Assembly (NCBI GenBank): GCA_021234155.1
Contig: JAJEKV010000034.1
Coordinates: forward strand, 1,610,001-1,674,000
Reading direction: 5' to 3'
Origin: Isoetes taiwanensis
Taxonomy: Eukaryota > Streptophyta > Lycopodiopsida > Isoetales > Isoetaceae
Length of the DNA stretch: 64,000 nucleotides
Within the stretch, counting starts at the first letter, position 1, and each line of letters begins with the position of its first letter. Made by a program: the position numbers and the translations under genes. The notes under the pieces were generated by a model. That model did not search any database. It was not told where the DNA came from and worked only from the letters and a program-made list of their open reading frames with translations. Below, one piece after another: positions 1 through 10,463 of this stretch.

Positions 1-105
1 TGCGGACACATCGGATCCGCGCCGGGCCGCCACCACCCCGGGCCGCCCCGCCCTACCTATGCCTCACCCACCTCAACCAACACACAGTGCGCCCCCGCGA
101 ACTCC

Positions 106-594
106 GTGAACGAGACGCAGGAGCCGCAATGTGGTAGTCACGAGGCGGCGGACGAGGAGTCGGGAGAACATCTCACTTCCGACTCGCATACCACGGATCT
201 TGGACCGGATGATGTTTCCGGCACTGTGACCATTGGAAAGGCGAAGTCGTCATGGAATTCGGCCTTTGATCGCCCGGGTGGTCATCTTCCACGCTTGAGA
301 GCGTGCGGGCGGGTGGCCATCCCGGTCGGGCCGGAAGTTGAAGGGGACGGCTCAGACGTTGGCCGGGACTTGACCCCAAAGACACGACAAAGAGACCCGG
401 GCGTGAGCTGGCCAAAGTCGTGGACCCCCCGAACATGGAGGGCAGCGGGGCTGGTCCGGGGAAGGATCGCGGGAATTCAGTGCGACCAAACAGGGGATGC
501 AGGCACTCCGCCCCTCGAGTCCCCTCGAGGGGCCCCCGCCGCACGAGCATCCACATCTTTAGCTCCCCACAGGACCACCACTACCACCGACTGA
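106..594 (+). pseudogene. possible ORF1-like remnant of LINE copy A
   Basis: An open frame of 162 codons precedes the endonuclease. Its translation is rich in charged residues, Gly and Pro, and I see no recognisable RNA-binding or zinc-knuckle motif. Position is the only reason to suspect the remains of the LINE's first ORF. GC-rich DNA also leaves long spurious frames on both strands here, so this may not be coding at all. Confidence 0.25.
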
Positions 595-634
595 AGTGGC
601 GATGCATGCCACTAAATAGGGATCGTGCCTCGGC

Positions 635-1228
635 GTGGTATCCCCGGAATTGCCGGGCTTTCCATGGCAGAAGGGGGACAGTCTCAATTCCGTCGCCATG
701 GACATGGATCTTATCTTCCTCATGGAAACATGGGAACATGCTGGTCACAGGCTACCTGATTTGCCAGGATACCAGCGCTACTCCGTCTTCAATGAGTGCA
801 CCGGGAAACGAGGACACGGAGGAATTGCGTGTTACTACCAGACAGCCTTGGCCCAATCGGTCTCCCTGTGCAAGGCAGACAGGCACAACAGATACCTGTG
901 GGTACGAGTGCAGAACAGCGATGGCAGCCCTCTCTTTGTGGCGGCTTGCTACTTCCCACATGCAGAGAGCAACTTTTACCACACGCACTTGGATGTGGAC
1001 AGGCAGGAGCCCTATGTCGATCTATATGATGACATACAACAGTACAGACAATTGGGCAAGGTCATGTTGCTTGGAGATTTCAATGCGCGCACAGGGGCAG
1101 AGCAGATCCCAAAATTCGCACCTCTAGCTGAGGATGTGTTGCAAATGGACCCCGCAGAGATGGTTTGGCCAAGGGCGTCAGATGACAGCCAGGTGACACG
1201 GTATGGCCGGCAATTTCTTTGTTGCTAA
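635..1228 (+). pseudogene. LINE copy A AP-type endonuclease domain
   Basis: This 197-codon frame carries the hallmarks of an apurinic endonuclease domain that nicks target DNA for target-primed reverse transcription. I see LMETW (the catalytic Glu block), GHGGIACYY, and LLGDFNARTG (the Asp/Asn block), then DDSQVTRYGRQFL. The SDH block that should follow is lost after a stop at 1226-1228, about 40 residues short of the normal domain end. The frame therefore covers roughly the first three quarters of the domain. It belongs to the same element as the reverse transcriptase pieces downstream. Confidence 0.8.
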
Positions 1229-2176
1229 GGCGATATCTTTGACCGGTCATTTGCAATGGGCTAGCACGGTGGGTCGCCCTCCACCGCTTCACTTGTAGAC
1301 GGAGAGAACCAGGGGGCTGCACCGGTGTGGTGGATTACGTGCTAGCGAGATGAGCAATGCCTACACTTGATCACTCGCCCGATTAATCCGACAGTGGCCG
1401 GGACGCAGGAAGTAGACTCGACCATCACCCCTCTTCTTGCGGATAGATTGGCGTGCCAACCGAGCACCCATTGCCCCAACACCCCATGTACCATGGTTGC
1501 GTCACGGACTATGATCATGCGGGCGGTCTATGCGAGGATGCTTGAGCATGAGCTGCCGGGAGTGCCGCAATTCCCCACATTTCAACCGCAGACGGCCCGG
1601 TGAACCAGCTCCTTCGAGGGTAGGGGACGGATGCTTTGGGAGAGGCCGCTCCGGCGATCCACGAGGGCTGCAACCACCTTTCCTTGCAATCACTGGTTCG
1701 ATGGCCAGATGTCGGGGAGTGAAACGATGGCTCCGCCAAGTCTTTGGACCCCACCATTTGCCCGCAGGCGTCCGGCCAATACCGCTCCTTCCTCAAGACT
1801 AAGAAAGCCGGTACCTTGCGAGCACTTCAAAGAATGATGTTTGGTCTTCTAGACCGCCACCCTAGGGCCTTCGGAGAAAGGTCTTGAGTAAGCCCCCCCA
1901 TTACGGAAATATTACCCGGAACAATGGGTGAGATACTTGCAAAGCAGCCTTTATGACCCAATGGGAAGCCGGGCACCGGTACCTCCTGACGAGGCCCTAG
2001 CAATCGGTCATTACCGAAGGGATGTCATAATGGGCCTGCAACGCCTCGCTAATCGGAAGGCAGCAGATTTGGATGGTATGCGGTGAGCTTCTCAAGTGGG
2101 TCGGGCCCCAATGGTGCCGGTTCTCACAAAGACTCTTCAACGGGGCATTGCAAGAAGGCTTCCCCCACACTTTGGA

Positions 2177-3090
2177 CTACCGGTAGAGTTGTGCCCATAT
2201 ACAAAGCGGGGACCCCATAGCCCAGCCAACTATCGTACCATTATGGTCGGGCCGTCTTTGCCAAGTTGCTTGCCTGGATTCTTGAGCCGGCGATTGACAC
2301 TTTGGGCAGAGGATGGAGAAGTGCGGGCTCTCACGCAGGCAGGCTTCCGCCCCCGGCATTCTACTATTGACCATATCTTCACTCTGCGAACACTCATAGA
2401 GGATAGCCGGAATCGGCCTTGAAATCTATCTTGTTGCTTTGTGGATTTCGCAAAAGGCTTTTGACCACGATGCCTCGGGATAAGTTGTGGGACGATTGAG
2501 ACGACTAGGGACCCCGTCGACCGCATAATGCTATATCTGCACTATCTGAGGCTTGCTCCGGTCGTCTCACACTGTCGGGGGAGCCCGTTGTTAGTAGCAT
2601 TGGGGTGCGCCAGGGCTGCCCTCTATCCCCGACGCTCTTCGGCTTGTACATTGACCAGCTAGAAGAATGGCTAGCTGAGCACGGGGGGCTTCGATTGATG
2701 CACCACATAATCCGGCAACTCATATATCTTGATGATGTTGACCTGCCGCATATATACCCGGGGACATGCAACGCCACCGGATGCTTTGGACACTACGCCA
2801 ATTCACGACATGAGAGTTAACTTGGCCAAAACAAGGGTGTTCTTTGGTCCCATCATCCCGGCACCCACGCCTTCCCTCATTCACTTACCAGGCGGTGTAG
2901 TGGAGGTGGCTCGATCTTATAAGTATTTGGGCATTGAGTTTTCTACTACCACACACCGGGATGCATCCATCGAGTTACGGGTCACCTTTGCGGCCGGAAA
3001 GCCCTCAGATGCAATGCAAAACAACAATCACAAGGCGAGCCAGATGCATGGGGTCACCAGCACACTTGTTCGAGGCCTTGGTTGAACCGG
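2177..3090 (+). pseudogene. LINE copy A reverse transcriptase remnants
   Basis: Several frames together spell a non-LTR reverse transcriptase: an NYRTI block near 2230, GFRPRHSTIDHIFTLR near 2345-2390, GVRQGCPLSPTLFGLYID near 2605-2660, a degraded catalytic box reading YLDDV near 2725 (YADD in copy D), and MRVNLAKTRV near 2810-2840. The blocks jump between frames, so at least three frameshifts are present. It is non-functional. The same motifs are better preserved in copy D at 53.2-53.95 kb. Confidence 0.85.
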
Positions 3091-3689
3091 TCCTCCTCTA
3101 TGGGGCGTAAGTGTGGGGGCGGTGATATCCCTCACCACTTGGAACGATCTAGAGCAGTGCGAAAGGCCTTCTTGGCCCGGGCACCGGGAGTGAAATCCAC
3201 GGTCCCATATCGGATCTTGCTCCAGAGACAGGCTTCCTTCCATTCTGAGAGGGCTCTTACTGAACGTCACATTATTTACTTCCGGAAGGTGGTGGCTATG
3301 GATGAAGCCCGTTGCTGCCCAACCTTGCTTTGGCGAAGGGCGATGGGCCCCGCAATGACTCAAAGCCTGGCTGGAAAGACAAGCAAGCCCAGTGGTTCTC
3401 GCTATGGAATGTGCGGGCACACGGATGTGGACCGGTGCATACACCGAAGAAACGCTACCGCCTTGAAGCAAGATTTGGATGCTTGCTTCATGGCCAAACT
3501 TTGGGATCAGAGAGGCCTCCGTCACATGTCAAGGTGGCAAATTATCGACATGACGTTAATCCCATGCTCACGAGGGGCCCACACCACTACCTGCGCACCC
3601 ATCTACCCATGAAAAGCGCAGGGTGATTGCTTCCATTCGCACAGGTGCACACCACCTCCGCGATGGAGAGATGGAGCCGCCAGAGGACG

Positions 3690-4108
3690 AGAGTCCGCCG
3701 CCGCCACCGAGCCATTGAGGATGAAAGTCACGCCCTCCGTGCTGTCCGTGCATTTGAGCATATCCGGGCTCTCGGTATGCTTTCGGTTAGTTGTGCCCCA
3801 TCGCCTTGCATGAGCTAATGAGCACGCCTCTGTAGGCTTGTTGGGATCGTACCTCCGGAGGTAATGGATACGCGGACTCGCTTATGCCCCCGTCCGGCAT
3901 TAACCTCAACCGTACTTGTGATTATGTATATAATCGTGCGGTATGTCGGATCCTTATTGCTACTAAGGTTTTTCCCAAAAACCCTTCTGGCGGGGGTTTT
4001 TAATCCTCGGTAGTAATATCGCTTTCTTTGCTCTCTCTTTGTACTTGGTCCCATAGGCCAGTTGGTCTCCGTGGACGATAAAATCATATTCTATTCTATT
4101 CTATTCTA
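3690..4108 (+). other. LINE copy A C-terminal Cys/His remnant, 3' UTR hairpin and ATTCT tail
   Basis: The end of ORF2 keeps AIEDESHAL but has lost the first Cys pair that copies C and D retain (QCC.QGAIEDE.H). The 3' UTR contains a conserved stem-loop-forming stretch near 3964-4000, an A/T run, then the block TGGTCTCCGTGGACGATAAA (about 4060-4080) shared by all copies. It terminates in (ATTCT)n at 4085-4108. The shared block and tail mark the element's 3' boundary. Confidence 0.75.
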
Positions 4109-4985
4109 AAGTTGATTAGGAGAACCCTGATCAATTCAAATAGCCATGCCAATTCTATTCAGGGACCTCTTTCATTTAGGAATTGCCATTAGCTACCTCA
4201 ATCATATTTTGAATTTGTATCTATAAGTTGTTTAGGTTAAATGCTATGAAGAATGTTACATGATGTGCATTTTAAGCTTTAAATAGTAGTGATCTCTTCT
4301 ACTACTACTATCTATCTATCTATCTATCTTGCAATTGTTGACCCTAAAGGGCTTCATCACCAAATTCACCATTTGGATGCATTTGACCCCAACGTAAACA
4401 TGCATGTTCCTTCAAACGATATTGTTTGTTCCTTATGAATTGTACTTTGAACAACTTTGTTATCATTTTGTAAAAGAAGCATATTGAATCAATGTCATTC
4501 ATGTATTAATCAGTGCTCAAAGTTTGAAGTTAGATAGTTGCACTTTAGCTGGGGACCAAGAAAAATTCGCCAACATCAGAATTTCATGTCATATAAATTT
4601 TACATTTTAGCCAAATGGGAAGATAATTAAAGGGCTTTATTTTATCAAATTTCGCCAAGAAAAAACTCTAAGAACTTTTGTTTTTCATAGGTTTAGCCAA
4701 CCTTAATTTGAATAGAAAAACATTTAGGGCCGTTAAAATTTACCCTGAACAATTGCCTTGCAATCCCTTGCAGTATGTAAGACCAGCACCATGCATTCAT
4801 GAGGCATTTTGCCTGCCATTTTGGTGATAAATCCAGATCCATTTTTTTATTGCCTGCCAAAACACAGATCTAGCCTAAATTAATATCTTATTGACACATT
4901 TCTAGGAAAGGACATTTCTTCTCAATACTAACAACAAATAACAGTTTCATCATGCAGTAGAGAAGATGTATGCTGCTACAGAGGA

Positions 4986-5077
4986 ATGCAAAATTTAAAC
5001 CATCAAGTGTATCCATAGTACAAAAAGTGTCATGCAAAATTTAAACCATCAAGTGTACCCATACTACAAAAAGTGTC
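4986..5077. repeat. 46-bp tandem duplication
   Basis: Two near-identical 46-bp units beginning ATGCAAAATTTAAACC start at 4986 and 5032, differing at a few positions. It is one of many two-copy tandem duplications in the window. Confidence 0.9.
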
Positions 5078-5387
5078 TTGCACAGATGTCAAGGTACAAA
5101 TGAAAAATGTCATATGGATGGTGATTACATCTTCAAGGACAGATTCTCGTGAGACAGAAAGCATTACTTAGGCAAGGTGTACCTTCAATAGTTTTGCATG
5201 GAGTCCAGATGCCAAAATCAACATTCTTTCAAAAACGATTCTCTCCTTCCCTTTGCCGCATATTTTTCCACTACAATAAAAAAAAAACATCTTCATAGTT
5301 CCATAAATGCTAGAAAAGGAATGTAAATGAACTTAAAGTATAGATAGACATTGACTAGTCACTTTCAATACATTAGAACCCTAAACT

Positions 5388-5527
5388 GCACAAACTTTAT
5401 CAAAATGCCCACAAAAATAACCATTACTTCTCATTAGATAATACATTGCATATTCGTGCACAAACTTTATCAAAATGCCCACAAAAATAACCATTACTTC
5501 TCATTAGATAATACATTGCATATTCGT
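5388..5527. repeat. 70-bp exact tandem duplication
   Basis: A 70-bp unit starting GCACAAACTTTATC is present twice in direct tandem (5388-5457 and 5458-5527). I find no difference between the copies, so the duplication is recent, or an assembly artefact. Confidence 0.9.
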
Positions 5528-5740
5528 ACCTGCATTATCCATAGTAAGTTTAGCTCCGTCATTCTTCTAAAACATGATGATCCATGTCCTCAATTTGAAT
5601 GCCTTTTTCCATACCTGCTTTCATAATAAATGCTACAATTTACGTCAAAAATGTTGTTTCAAAATAATGCCGTATTTCTTTCTTCGATCAAATCGCAGAT
5701 GCCTTCAGAAAACTAGACACTGATTCTGATGCACTGGAAT

Positions 5741-5894
5741 AAGAGCCGGTTCACATGCAGTGAAGGTGCAATCACTGTAGTGTAAAATGGCTTACCCTTT
5801 TACACACACCATCACCTGCCATCGCCAAATAGCACAAGGCAAAACAGGGCCCCTCTCCGGCGATGGTTGCATGTGAATCCAGCCTAAGCTCTTA
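5741..5894. repeat. imperfect inverted repeat, MITE-like
   Basis: The left arm (about 5741-5759, AAGAGCCGGTTCACATGCA) is matched by the reverse complement of about 5868-5894, with an insertion of several bases inside the right arm. The enclosed DNA is about 110 bp. It could be a small non-autonomous element. No target-site duplication was established. Confidence 0.4.
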
Positions 5895-6325
5895 TGGCTG
5901 AGATTCACACTGCTTCCAAATCTGTGGTTCATTGCACTGCATTCTACCCAAATCCATCTGAAGCTTTGCCGCCTATTTGCACTCAAAACGCCTATCCTAA
6001 ACTGACGCTCTTGAATTGCCACTTTTAAATTCGGCGTTTTTGCTTATTGTTGTATAAAATATAAAATATGACTCTTCTTTATTTATTCAATGGGAGAGTT
6101 TTTCCGCCCACGTAAAAACAGACAGGGTAGGTGCGATTCTGCCGTGTCCGCCAGTGATGAGTTGACATGTGACACATCTTCTTAAAAAAATGTTGGATAC
6201 ATCCAGCTTTTTACTGTGCATTCTTTTGTTCAACACAGTTTTTACCCGGCATTCTGCATTTTCACCTTGCATTCTTTTCCCTTTTCATCTCGCAGAATCG
6301 CCCCTACCCTGTTTTCACGTTGCAC

Positions 6326-6421
6326 GAACTACACCCCGATCTAAATTCTGGAGGACATTGCCTCCACGCGGTCGCGCGTCGGCACTATTTCCACCCCAGA
6401 ATTTAGACCGGGGTGTAGTTC
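6326..6421. repeat. 26-bp inverted repeat forming a hairpin
   Basis: The arms 6326-6351 and 6396-6421 are reverse complements at 25 of 26 positions (left arm starts GAACTACACCCCGATC). The loop is 44 nt and GC-rich, with tcgcgcg at its centre. The structure may be a tiny foldback element or a regulatory hairpin. Plus-strand frames across it have no recognisable protein. Confidence 0.8.
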
Positions 6422-6530
6422 CTGTATGCAAAAACCTAAACCTGTTCCTGGAGCTCTTTTCTGAGTTATTTGTATTTCAATTTTTTTACATGCAACTTTA
6501 TCGGATTGCTATAGCAAAGTATGCGTGCCT

Positions 6531-6604
6531 AACACAACCCTATTGCTTATCTAGAAGTGGTTAGCCCAACACAACTCGATTGCTTATCTAGAAGTGGTTA
6601 GCCA
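6531..6604. repeat. 37-bp tandem duplication
   Basis: Units beginning AACACAAC start at 6531 and 6568 and share TTGCTTATCTAGAAGTGG. There are two copies with few differences. Confidence 0.85.
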
Positions 6605-7218
6605 TGCTCCGATGCTAAAACATGACACATGGATTTCAAGATGCCGTTAACTTAGGAGTTCAGATGAGGAAAGCTAATTCCAAGGTCATGTCTCTTTAGA
6701 TTTGTGTGTTATTTTGTTATATCACTCAGTATTGTGTTTGTAACATGCAATCTTGTATTATTTGCAATAGAATGTTATTTCAAATGACCTTTGGAGCGAA
6801 AGGAGAACATTTTGAGTTTATGGTGAGATTAGCAAACTTCCAAATATATTGCTAGAAATTGCATTTATTAATCAAAATATTATGGCACCGAAACAATATT
6901 GTTGTATCTTGCAATGTGAGACAATAAGGATATTGTTAAGTCCCTATATTCTTTTTCTTTGTGGGATTAGTAGTGGGAGAATTATATATATGAAGCAGAT
7001 CATAATGGCAAAGGGAAAATTTAGATATTGAGGCGGACGTGGAGCGGGAGCGCCCAGTGGCCTTCTCTCTCTCTGAAATGATCTGAAACGCGCTTCTTTC
7101 TGCCCGGATCCCTTGATTTCGCCAGTAATTTTGCCATTCTGCCTTCCTTCCAAGCTGATTCGACCTATTCATTTAGCTTCTGACCTAATCCATTAGCGTT
7201 GACCAGGCTAGATCTCTC

Positions 7219-7750
7219 TGCCCACTAGGATGTGGGCAATGTGAATCAGTGGAGCACATGTTCTTCTGCCTTATGGTGGTAGGCTTTTGGCTCTGGGCCT
7301 CACCCATACTTCACTTAACCCCTGACGAGTGGAAGTGGCCACATATTTTATTGACCTCAGCTAGGTCGCGGACCAGTGCTTCGGTCATCAATATAGCTCT
7401 ATGGGCAGTTTGGAAACATAGATGTGATGTTGCCATTGGAAAGCAGGCTCTCTCTACCACCCGAATACGCAAATACTTCAATATGGAGGTTGCAATGATG
7501 GGGTTGGGACACCATAGGAAATATGGTAGGAATTATGATAAAGAGCTAGATAGGATTGGGAGTTTTTCCGTTGCTCTTGGAGCAAGGAGGAGGTAGCCAC
7601 TGCCCTGAGTTAAACTTTGGCAGTTAACCCCCTAACTCCCCTTGGGACTAGCGGGTTCCCTTTGTGCTCATCGATGATATCTGGACATATGGTTCATATC
7701 TAGATGTTTTTACCTTTTATTAATATAATATACATACTTACCTCCAAAAA
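7219..7750 (+). mobile_element. L1-type LINE 3' fragment (zinc-binding C-terminus plus 3' end)
   Basis: A plus-strand frame begins CPLGCGQCESVEHMFF and continues FWLWASPILHL. That is the Cys-Cys-His pattern followed by tryptophans typical of the zf-RVT region at the C-terminus of plant L1 reverse transcriptases. The frame stops near 7594. It is followed by about 140 bp of 3' UTR ending TTTATTAATATAATATACAT and an A-rich run (to about 7750). The 3' end resembles the minus-strand fragment at 15841-15960. The element is 5'-truncated and belongs to a different family from LINE copies A-D. Confidence 0.7.
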
Positions 7751-8734
7751 ATAATGGCAAAGGGTAAGTGATATGGAGTGTCTAATGGATTATAAGATAT
7801 TGATTCTCATATGACAATCTAAAGTCATCCTTTCACGATTTGTAATAATCATCACATATCCAATTTAGGTTAGATTATCTATTCCTAATGACACATAAGA
7901 ATAAAATAATGCACATAAGTATATGGCTACACCTCATAACTCAATCAGGATTCTTGTAACCAACTCAAAAATGAAGGCACTACCAAGATCCAATATGCAC
8001 ACCACCATACCATAGATTTATTGTCTTCATAAATCATTGCCAATAAGATTGTGTGGGCATAATAAAACTAACCCCTACAACATGCACAATTTACACAATG
8101 GTTGTAAGAAACTACTAGTAGTTTTAAAGGACCAGTATAGTATCAATACAACCATCTTATTAGTCACAACTAGTTTTGACAAACCACTATAGCCTTGATA
8201 ACCATTATTGATAACCATATCGCAAACCACTATCATTACAATGAACCATTATGGAGTGTGGTTTTCTTCTATCAAATAAATTCATGCATAAAAAAACCAC
8301 ATACACCATGGTTTTATTATTTAATACTAGTTAAATGTAGGAGTTCCTTTTAGGGGCCTTGTGATGGAATCCACAGTTGAGATGCAACAACACCAATTTC
8401 ATTAACAATGGGGCTTAACTCGTATTGCTACCACAACAAAGAATATTTTGCAAGATTCTAAAAAGCAATGCAGAACAAATAAACAGAAGCAAAAATTGGA
8501 TAAAAATTTCCTGACCTTGTAATTTTCTAAAATAAAACTACTGCAGAAGAAGGAACTCGTTAGTGTCTTCTTCGCACAAAGGGACTCCAAAACCTGAAAG
8601 AGGAAACCGAACTGCCTTCTAAGACTTCTGTTATTCTGTAACTAATAAAGGGGAAAGCCACAGCTTTCTAAAAAATAGTGCAGAATCTAGATACAAAAGG
8701 AAACATGGATGCGACAAGCATTTATTCTAAAAGG

Positions 8735-8866
8735 AGCCAACCTCTATAAATAATTATATTGTATTCAAAAAATATTTCATGAAGGTGGCGTATCTCAAGA
8801 AGCCAACCTCTATAATAATTGTATACAAAAAATATGTCATATGAAGGTGGCAAACCTCATATCTAT
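8735..8866. repeat. 66-bp tandem duplication
   Basis: Two units starting AGCCAACCTCTATAA lie at 8735 and 8801 with several substitutions and small indels. The surrounding DNA from 7750 to 9000 holds no recognisable gene. Confidence 0.8.
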
Positions 8867-9000
8867 CAACACATGTACAGAAGAATCTCAAGCCTCTTGA
8901 GTTGCAAACGTTAACATATGCACATAAAGAATGTCCAAGCCTGCTTGTTGCCCTTTCTTTTCAGCAAGCAATTGCAGAGGGCCTCACTGTTCTGATGAGC

Positions 9001-9371
9001 TTAGCAGGAACACCATATCTGAGGCGCACTTTTACTAGTACTAGAATAATATTTGGCAACCCAGGGGTGTGCCAAAATTTGCTGCACAGATATCCTTTCC
9101 TCTGGATCAGGCTGCAACATAGCCAAAACAAGGCTCTTTGCTTCTTCTGACACCAACCCAACTGGCCAATGCAAGTGCGAGGCAGCCAGATCCTCGCCAT
9201 GAAGCAGTTCTTCGTGAATTTCTGTAGTTTGTAGACTTGAGAAGTGATGATTCTTTGTAAGCACCTCATACAGGATCAAACCCAACCCCCATATGTCTAT
9301 CTCTGTGGAATAATATCCCTGCACAACATCTGGAGCTAAATATCTTGGTGTTCCGACTTTGGATGTAAAAC
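9001..9371 (-). pseudogene. Ser/Thr protein kinase, C-lobe (last exon, cut by the MULE)
   Basis: Read on the minus strand from the MULE boundary, the frame gives FTSKVGTPRYLAPDVV, DIWGLGLILYEVLT, LVLAMLQPDPEERISV and ILAHPWV, then a stop at 9001. These are the activation-segment end (APD in place of APE), subdomain IX (DIWGLG) and subdomain XI of a CAMK-like Ser/Thr kinase. The N-lobe and catalytic loop are absent on this side. The missing preceding stretch appears on the far side of the MULE at 13689-13770 (VSRASARDKLQEYP). With no N-lobe found further out, this is a relic of a kinase gene split by a transposon. The subfamily is not identified. Confidence 0.75.
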
Positions 9372-9573
9372 GGGCGCCCGTAAATCGAGTCCGGGATCCG
9401 GTGTTTCTGGACATTTTGCCTCTGGTATTTTTGGACGTTCAGAAACACCCAATGCATGCCCATCCGCTGGTCCATGCATGCATCGATGCCCAGGACGCCC
9501 GAGGATCCATGCATCCCGGCCATCTTCAACCGCGCAACTGAACCGCGCGGTTTTTTGTCCAGAAACACCACTG
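9372..9573 (+). repeat. MULE left terminal inverted repeat
   Basis: 202 bp, reverse complement of 13487-13688. It differs mainly near 9425-9440, where the right copy has GGTGTTTCTGGACGTCC and this one has a degraded form. It is GC-rich and contains GGTGTTTCTGG plus an inverted copy (CCAGAAACACC). Confidence 0.92.
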
Positions 9574-9608
9574 GTTTTTTGTCCAGAAACACCACTGGTT
9601 TTTTGTCC

Positions 9609-9741
9609 AGAATACAATACCTAGAACATTGAGAAGGATAATTGGAATACAATATATAGAACATTGAGACCTCTAAATGGAATACAATATCTAAAACATT
9701 GAGAAGAGTGGTTGCAATACAATATCTAAAACCTTGAATTG
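9609..9741. repeat. 35-bp tandem repeat inside MULE left end
   Basis: About 3.8 units of 35 bp, each starting GGAATACAATATCTA and containing AACATTGAGA, lie between the left inverted repeat and the 21-bp array. They are variable in the last third of each unit. Their role is unknown. Confidence 0.85.
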
Positions 9742-9795
9742 CAACTTTCAACAAGTGAGTGCAACCCCTTGTAGGAATATGAGTGCCACATCCTT

Positions 9796-10195
9796 GGTGT
9801 TTCTGGCCACAAGAGTACAACATGCAAAACATTGAAGGGAACATTGAAGGGTTGTTTAAGGTAGTGGTGTTTCTGGCCATCTAGGTGGTGTTTCTGGCAA
9901 ATTGAGTGGTGTTTCTGGCCAGGCATATGGTGTTTCCGGCCAGGTCAGTGGTGTTTCTAGCCAAGCCAGTGGTGTTTCTGGTCAAAAGAGTGGTGTTTCT
10001 GGCCAATTGAGTGGTGTTTCTAGCCTAGCCAGTGGTGTTTCTGGCCAAAAGAGTGGTGTTTCTGGCCAATTGAGTGGTGTTTCTAGCCTAGCCAGTGGTG
10101 TTTCTGGCCAAAAGGGTGGTGTTTCTGGCCGAGTCAATGGTGTTTCTGGCCTAGCCAGTGGTGTTTCTGGCCAATTCTTGGTGTTTCTGGACATA
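9796..10195 (+). repeat. 21-bp subterminal repeat array (GGTGTTTCTGG) of the MULE
   Basis: After a single copy near 9796, about sixteen consecutive units of GTGGTGTTTCTGGCCAAxxGA run from 9864 to 10195. In the middle the units alternate in a three-unit (63-bp) order ending TAGCCAAGCCA/TAGCCTAGCCA, CCAAAAGA and CCAATTGA. The core GGTGTTTCTGG recurs in the terminal inverted repeats. I infer candidate transposase-binding sites. The 102-codon frame across it (VSGQ repeats) is a by-product of the 21-bp period and not a gene. Confidence 0.88.
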
Positions 10196-10463
10196 AGCAT
10201 GGTTACTTAACATAAGTTACTTAACAGCAAGATTACTTAACAGCAAGATTGGATTGAAAATCCATATGTATCCATATGTATCCGAAAGGAGCAACTACAG
10301 TATCTTTCAAATTATCAAAAGTCATCAAAAGATGGAGCACACATATGACTAATGATCTTAATAGTGCAATATTCAAGTAATGTACCCCTTTATGCTAACT
10401 GCAGCATCCATGATCAGACCCCCTTGGCATTGCCTCCACCATCACCTAAGAGCAACATGGCAT

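Larger units (their letters stand above)
1..4108 (+). mobile_element. LINE family 1, copy A (non-LTR retrotransposon, decayed)
   Basis: A non-LTR retrotransposon lies on the plus strand and probably begins before the window. In order it shows GC-rich 5' sequence, an AP-type endonuclease (635-1228), reverse transcriptase blocks (about 2180-3090), a decayed Cys/His tail (about 3690-3818), a 3' UTR hairpin (about 3960-4000) and a short (ATTCT)n tail ending near 4108. The reading frame is broken many times, so it is dead. The same 3' end recurs at 50.4-50.85 kb, 52.4-55.0 kb and, inverted, at 41.5-42.9 kb, which defines a family. GC content is far above that of the AT-rich flanks. The tail is pentanucleotide rather than poly(A), unlike usual plant L1. 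The clade cannot be settled by eye. Confidence 0.85.
4109..6160. other. gene-free AT-rich interval
   Basis: I see no coding frame with family resemblance in this stretch. It holds a (CTAT)n microsatellite near 4297-4330, two short tandem duplications (listed separately) and an inverted repeat near 5741-5894. A minus-strand frame of 76 codons at 5792-6022 matches nothing I recognise and overlaps the inverted repeat. Confidence 0.6.

Noticed and set aside
173-556. Antisense and overlapping long frames in the GC-rich LINE copies (e.g. 173-556, 3028-3525, 41872-42282, 53936-54148)
   Set aside because: The LINE's own motifs lie on the other strand or frame. High GC content leaves long spurious open frames.
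9266-9880. 204-codon minus-strand frame through the MULE left end
   Set aside because: It consists of inverted-repeat and 35-bp repeat DNA translated by chance, ending in the kinase region in the wrong frame.
9864-10195. Possible CRISPR-like array
   Set aside because: Units are head-to-tail with no unique spacers, lie in a eukaryotic transposon, and no cas-like gene is present.
9902-10210. 102-codon frame of VSGQ-type repeats and its antisense PETP repeats
   Set aside because: The 21-bp (7-codon) DNA period keeps both frames open. It is the MULE subterminal array, with no independent coding evidence.
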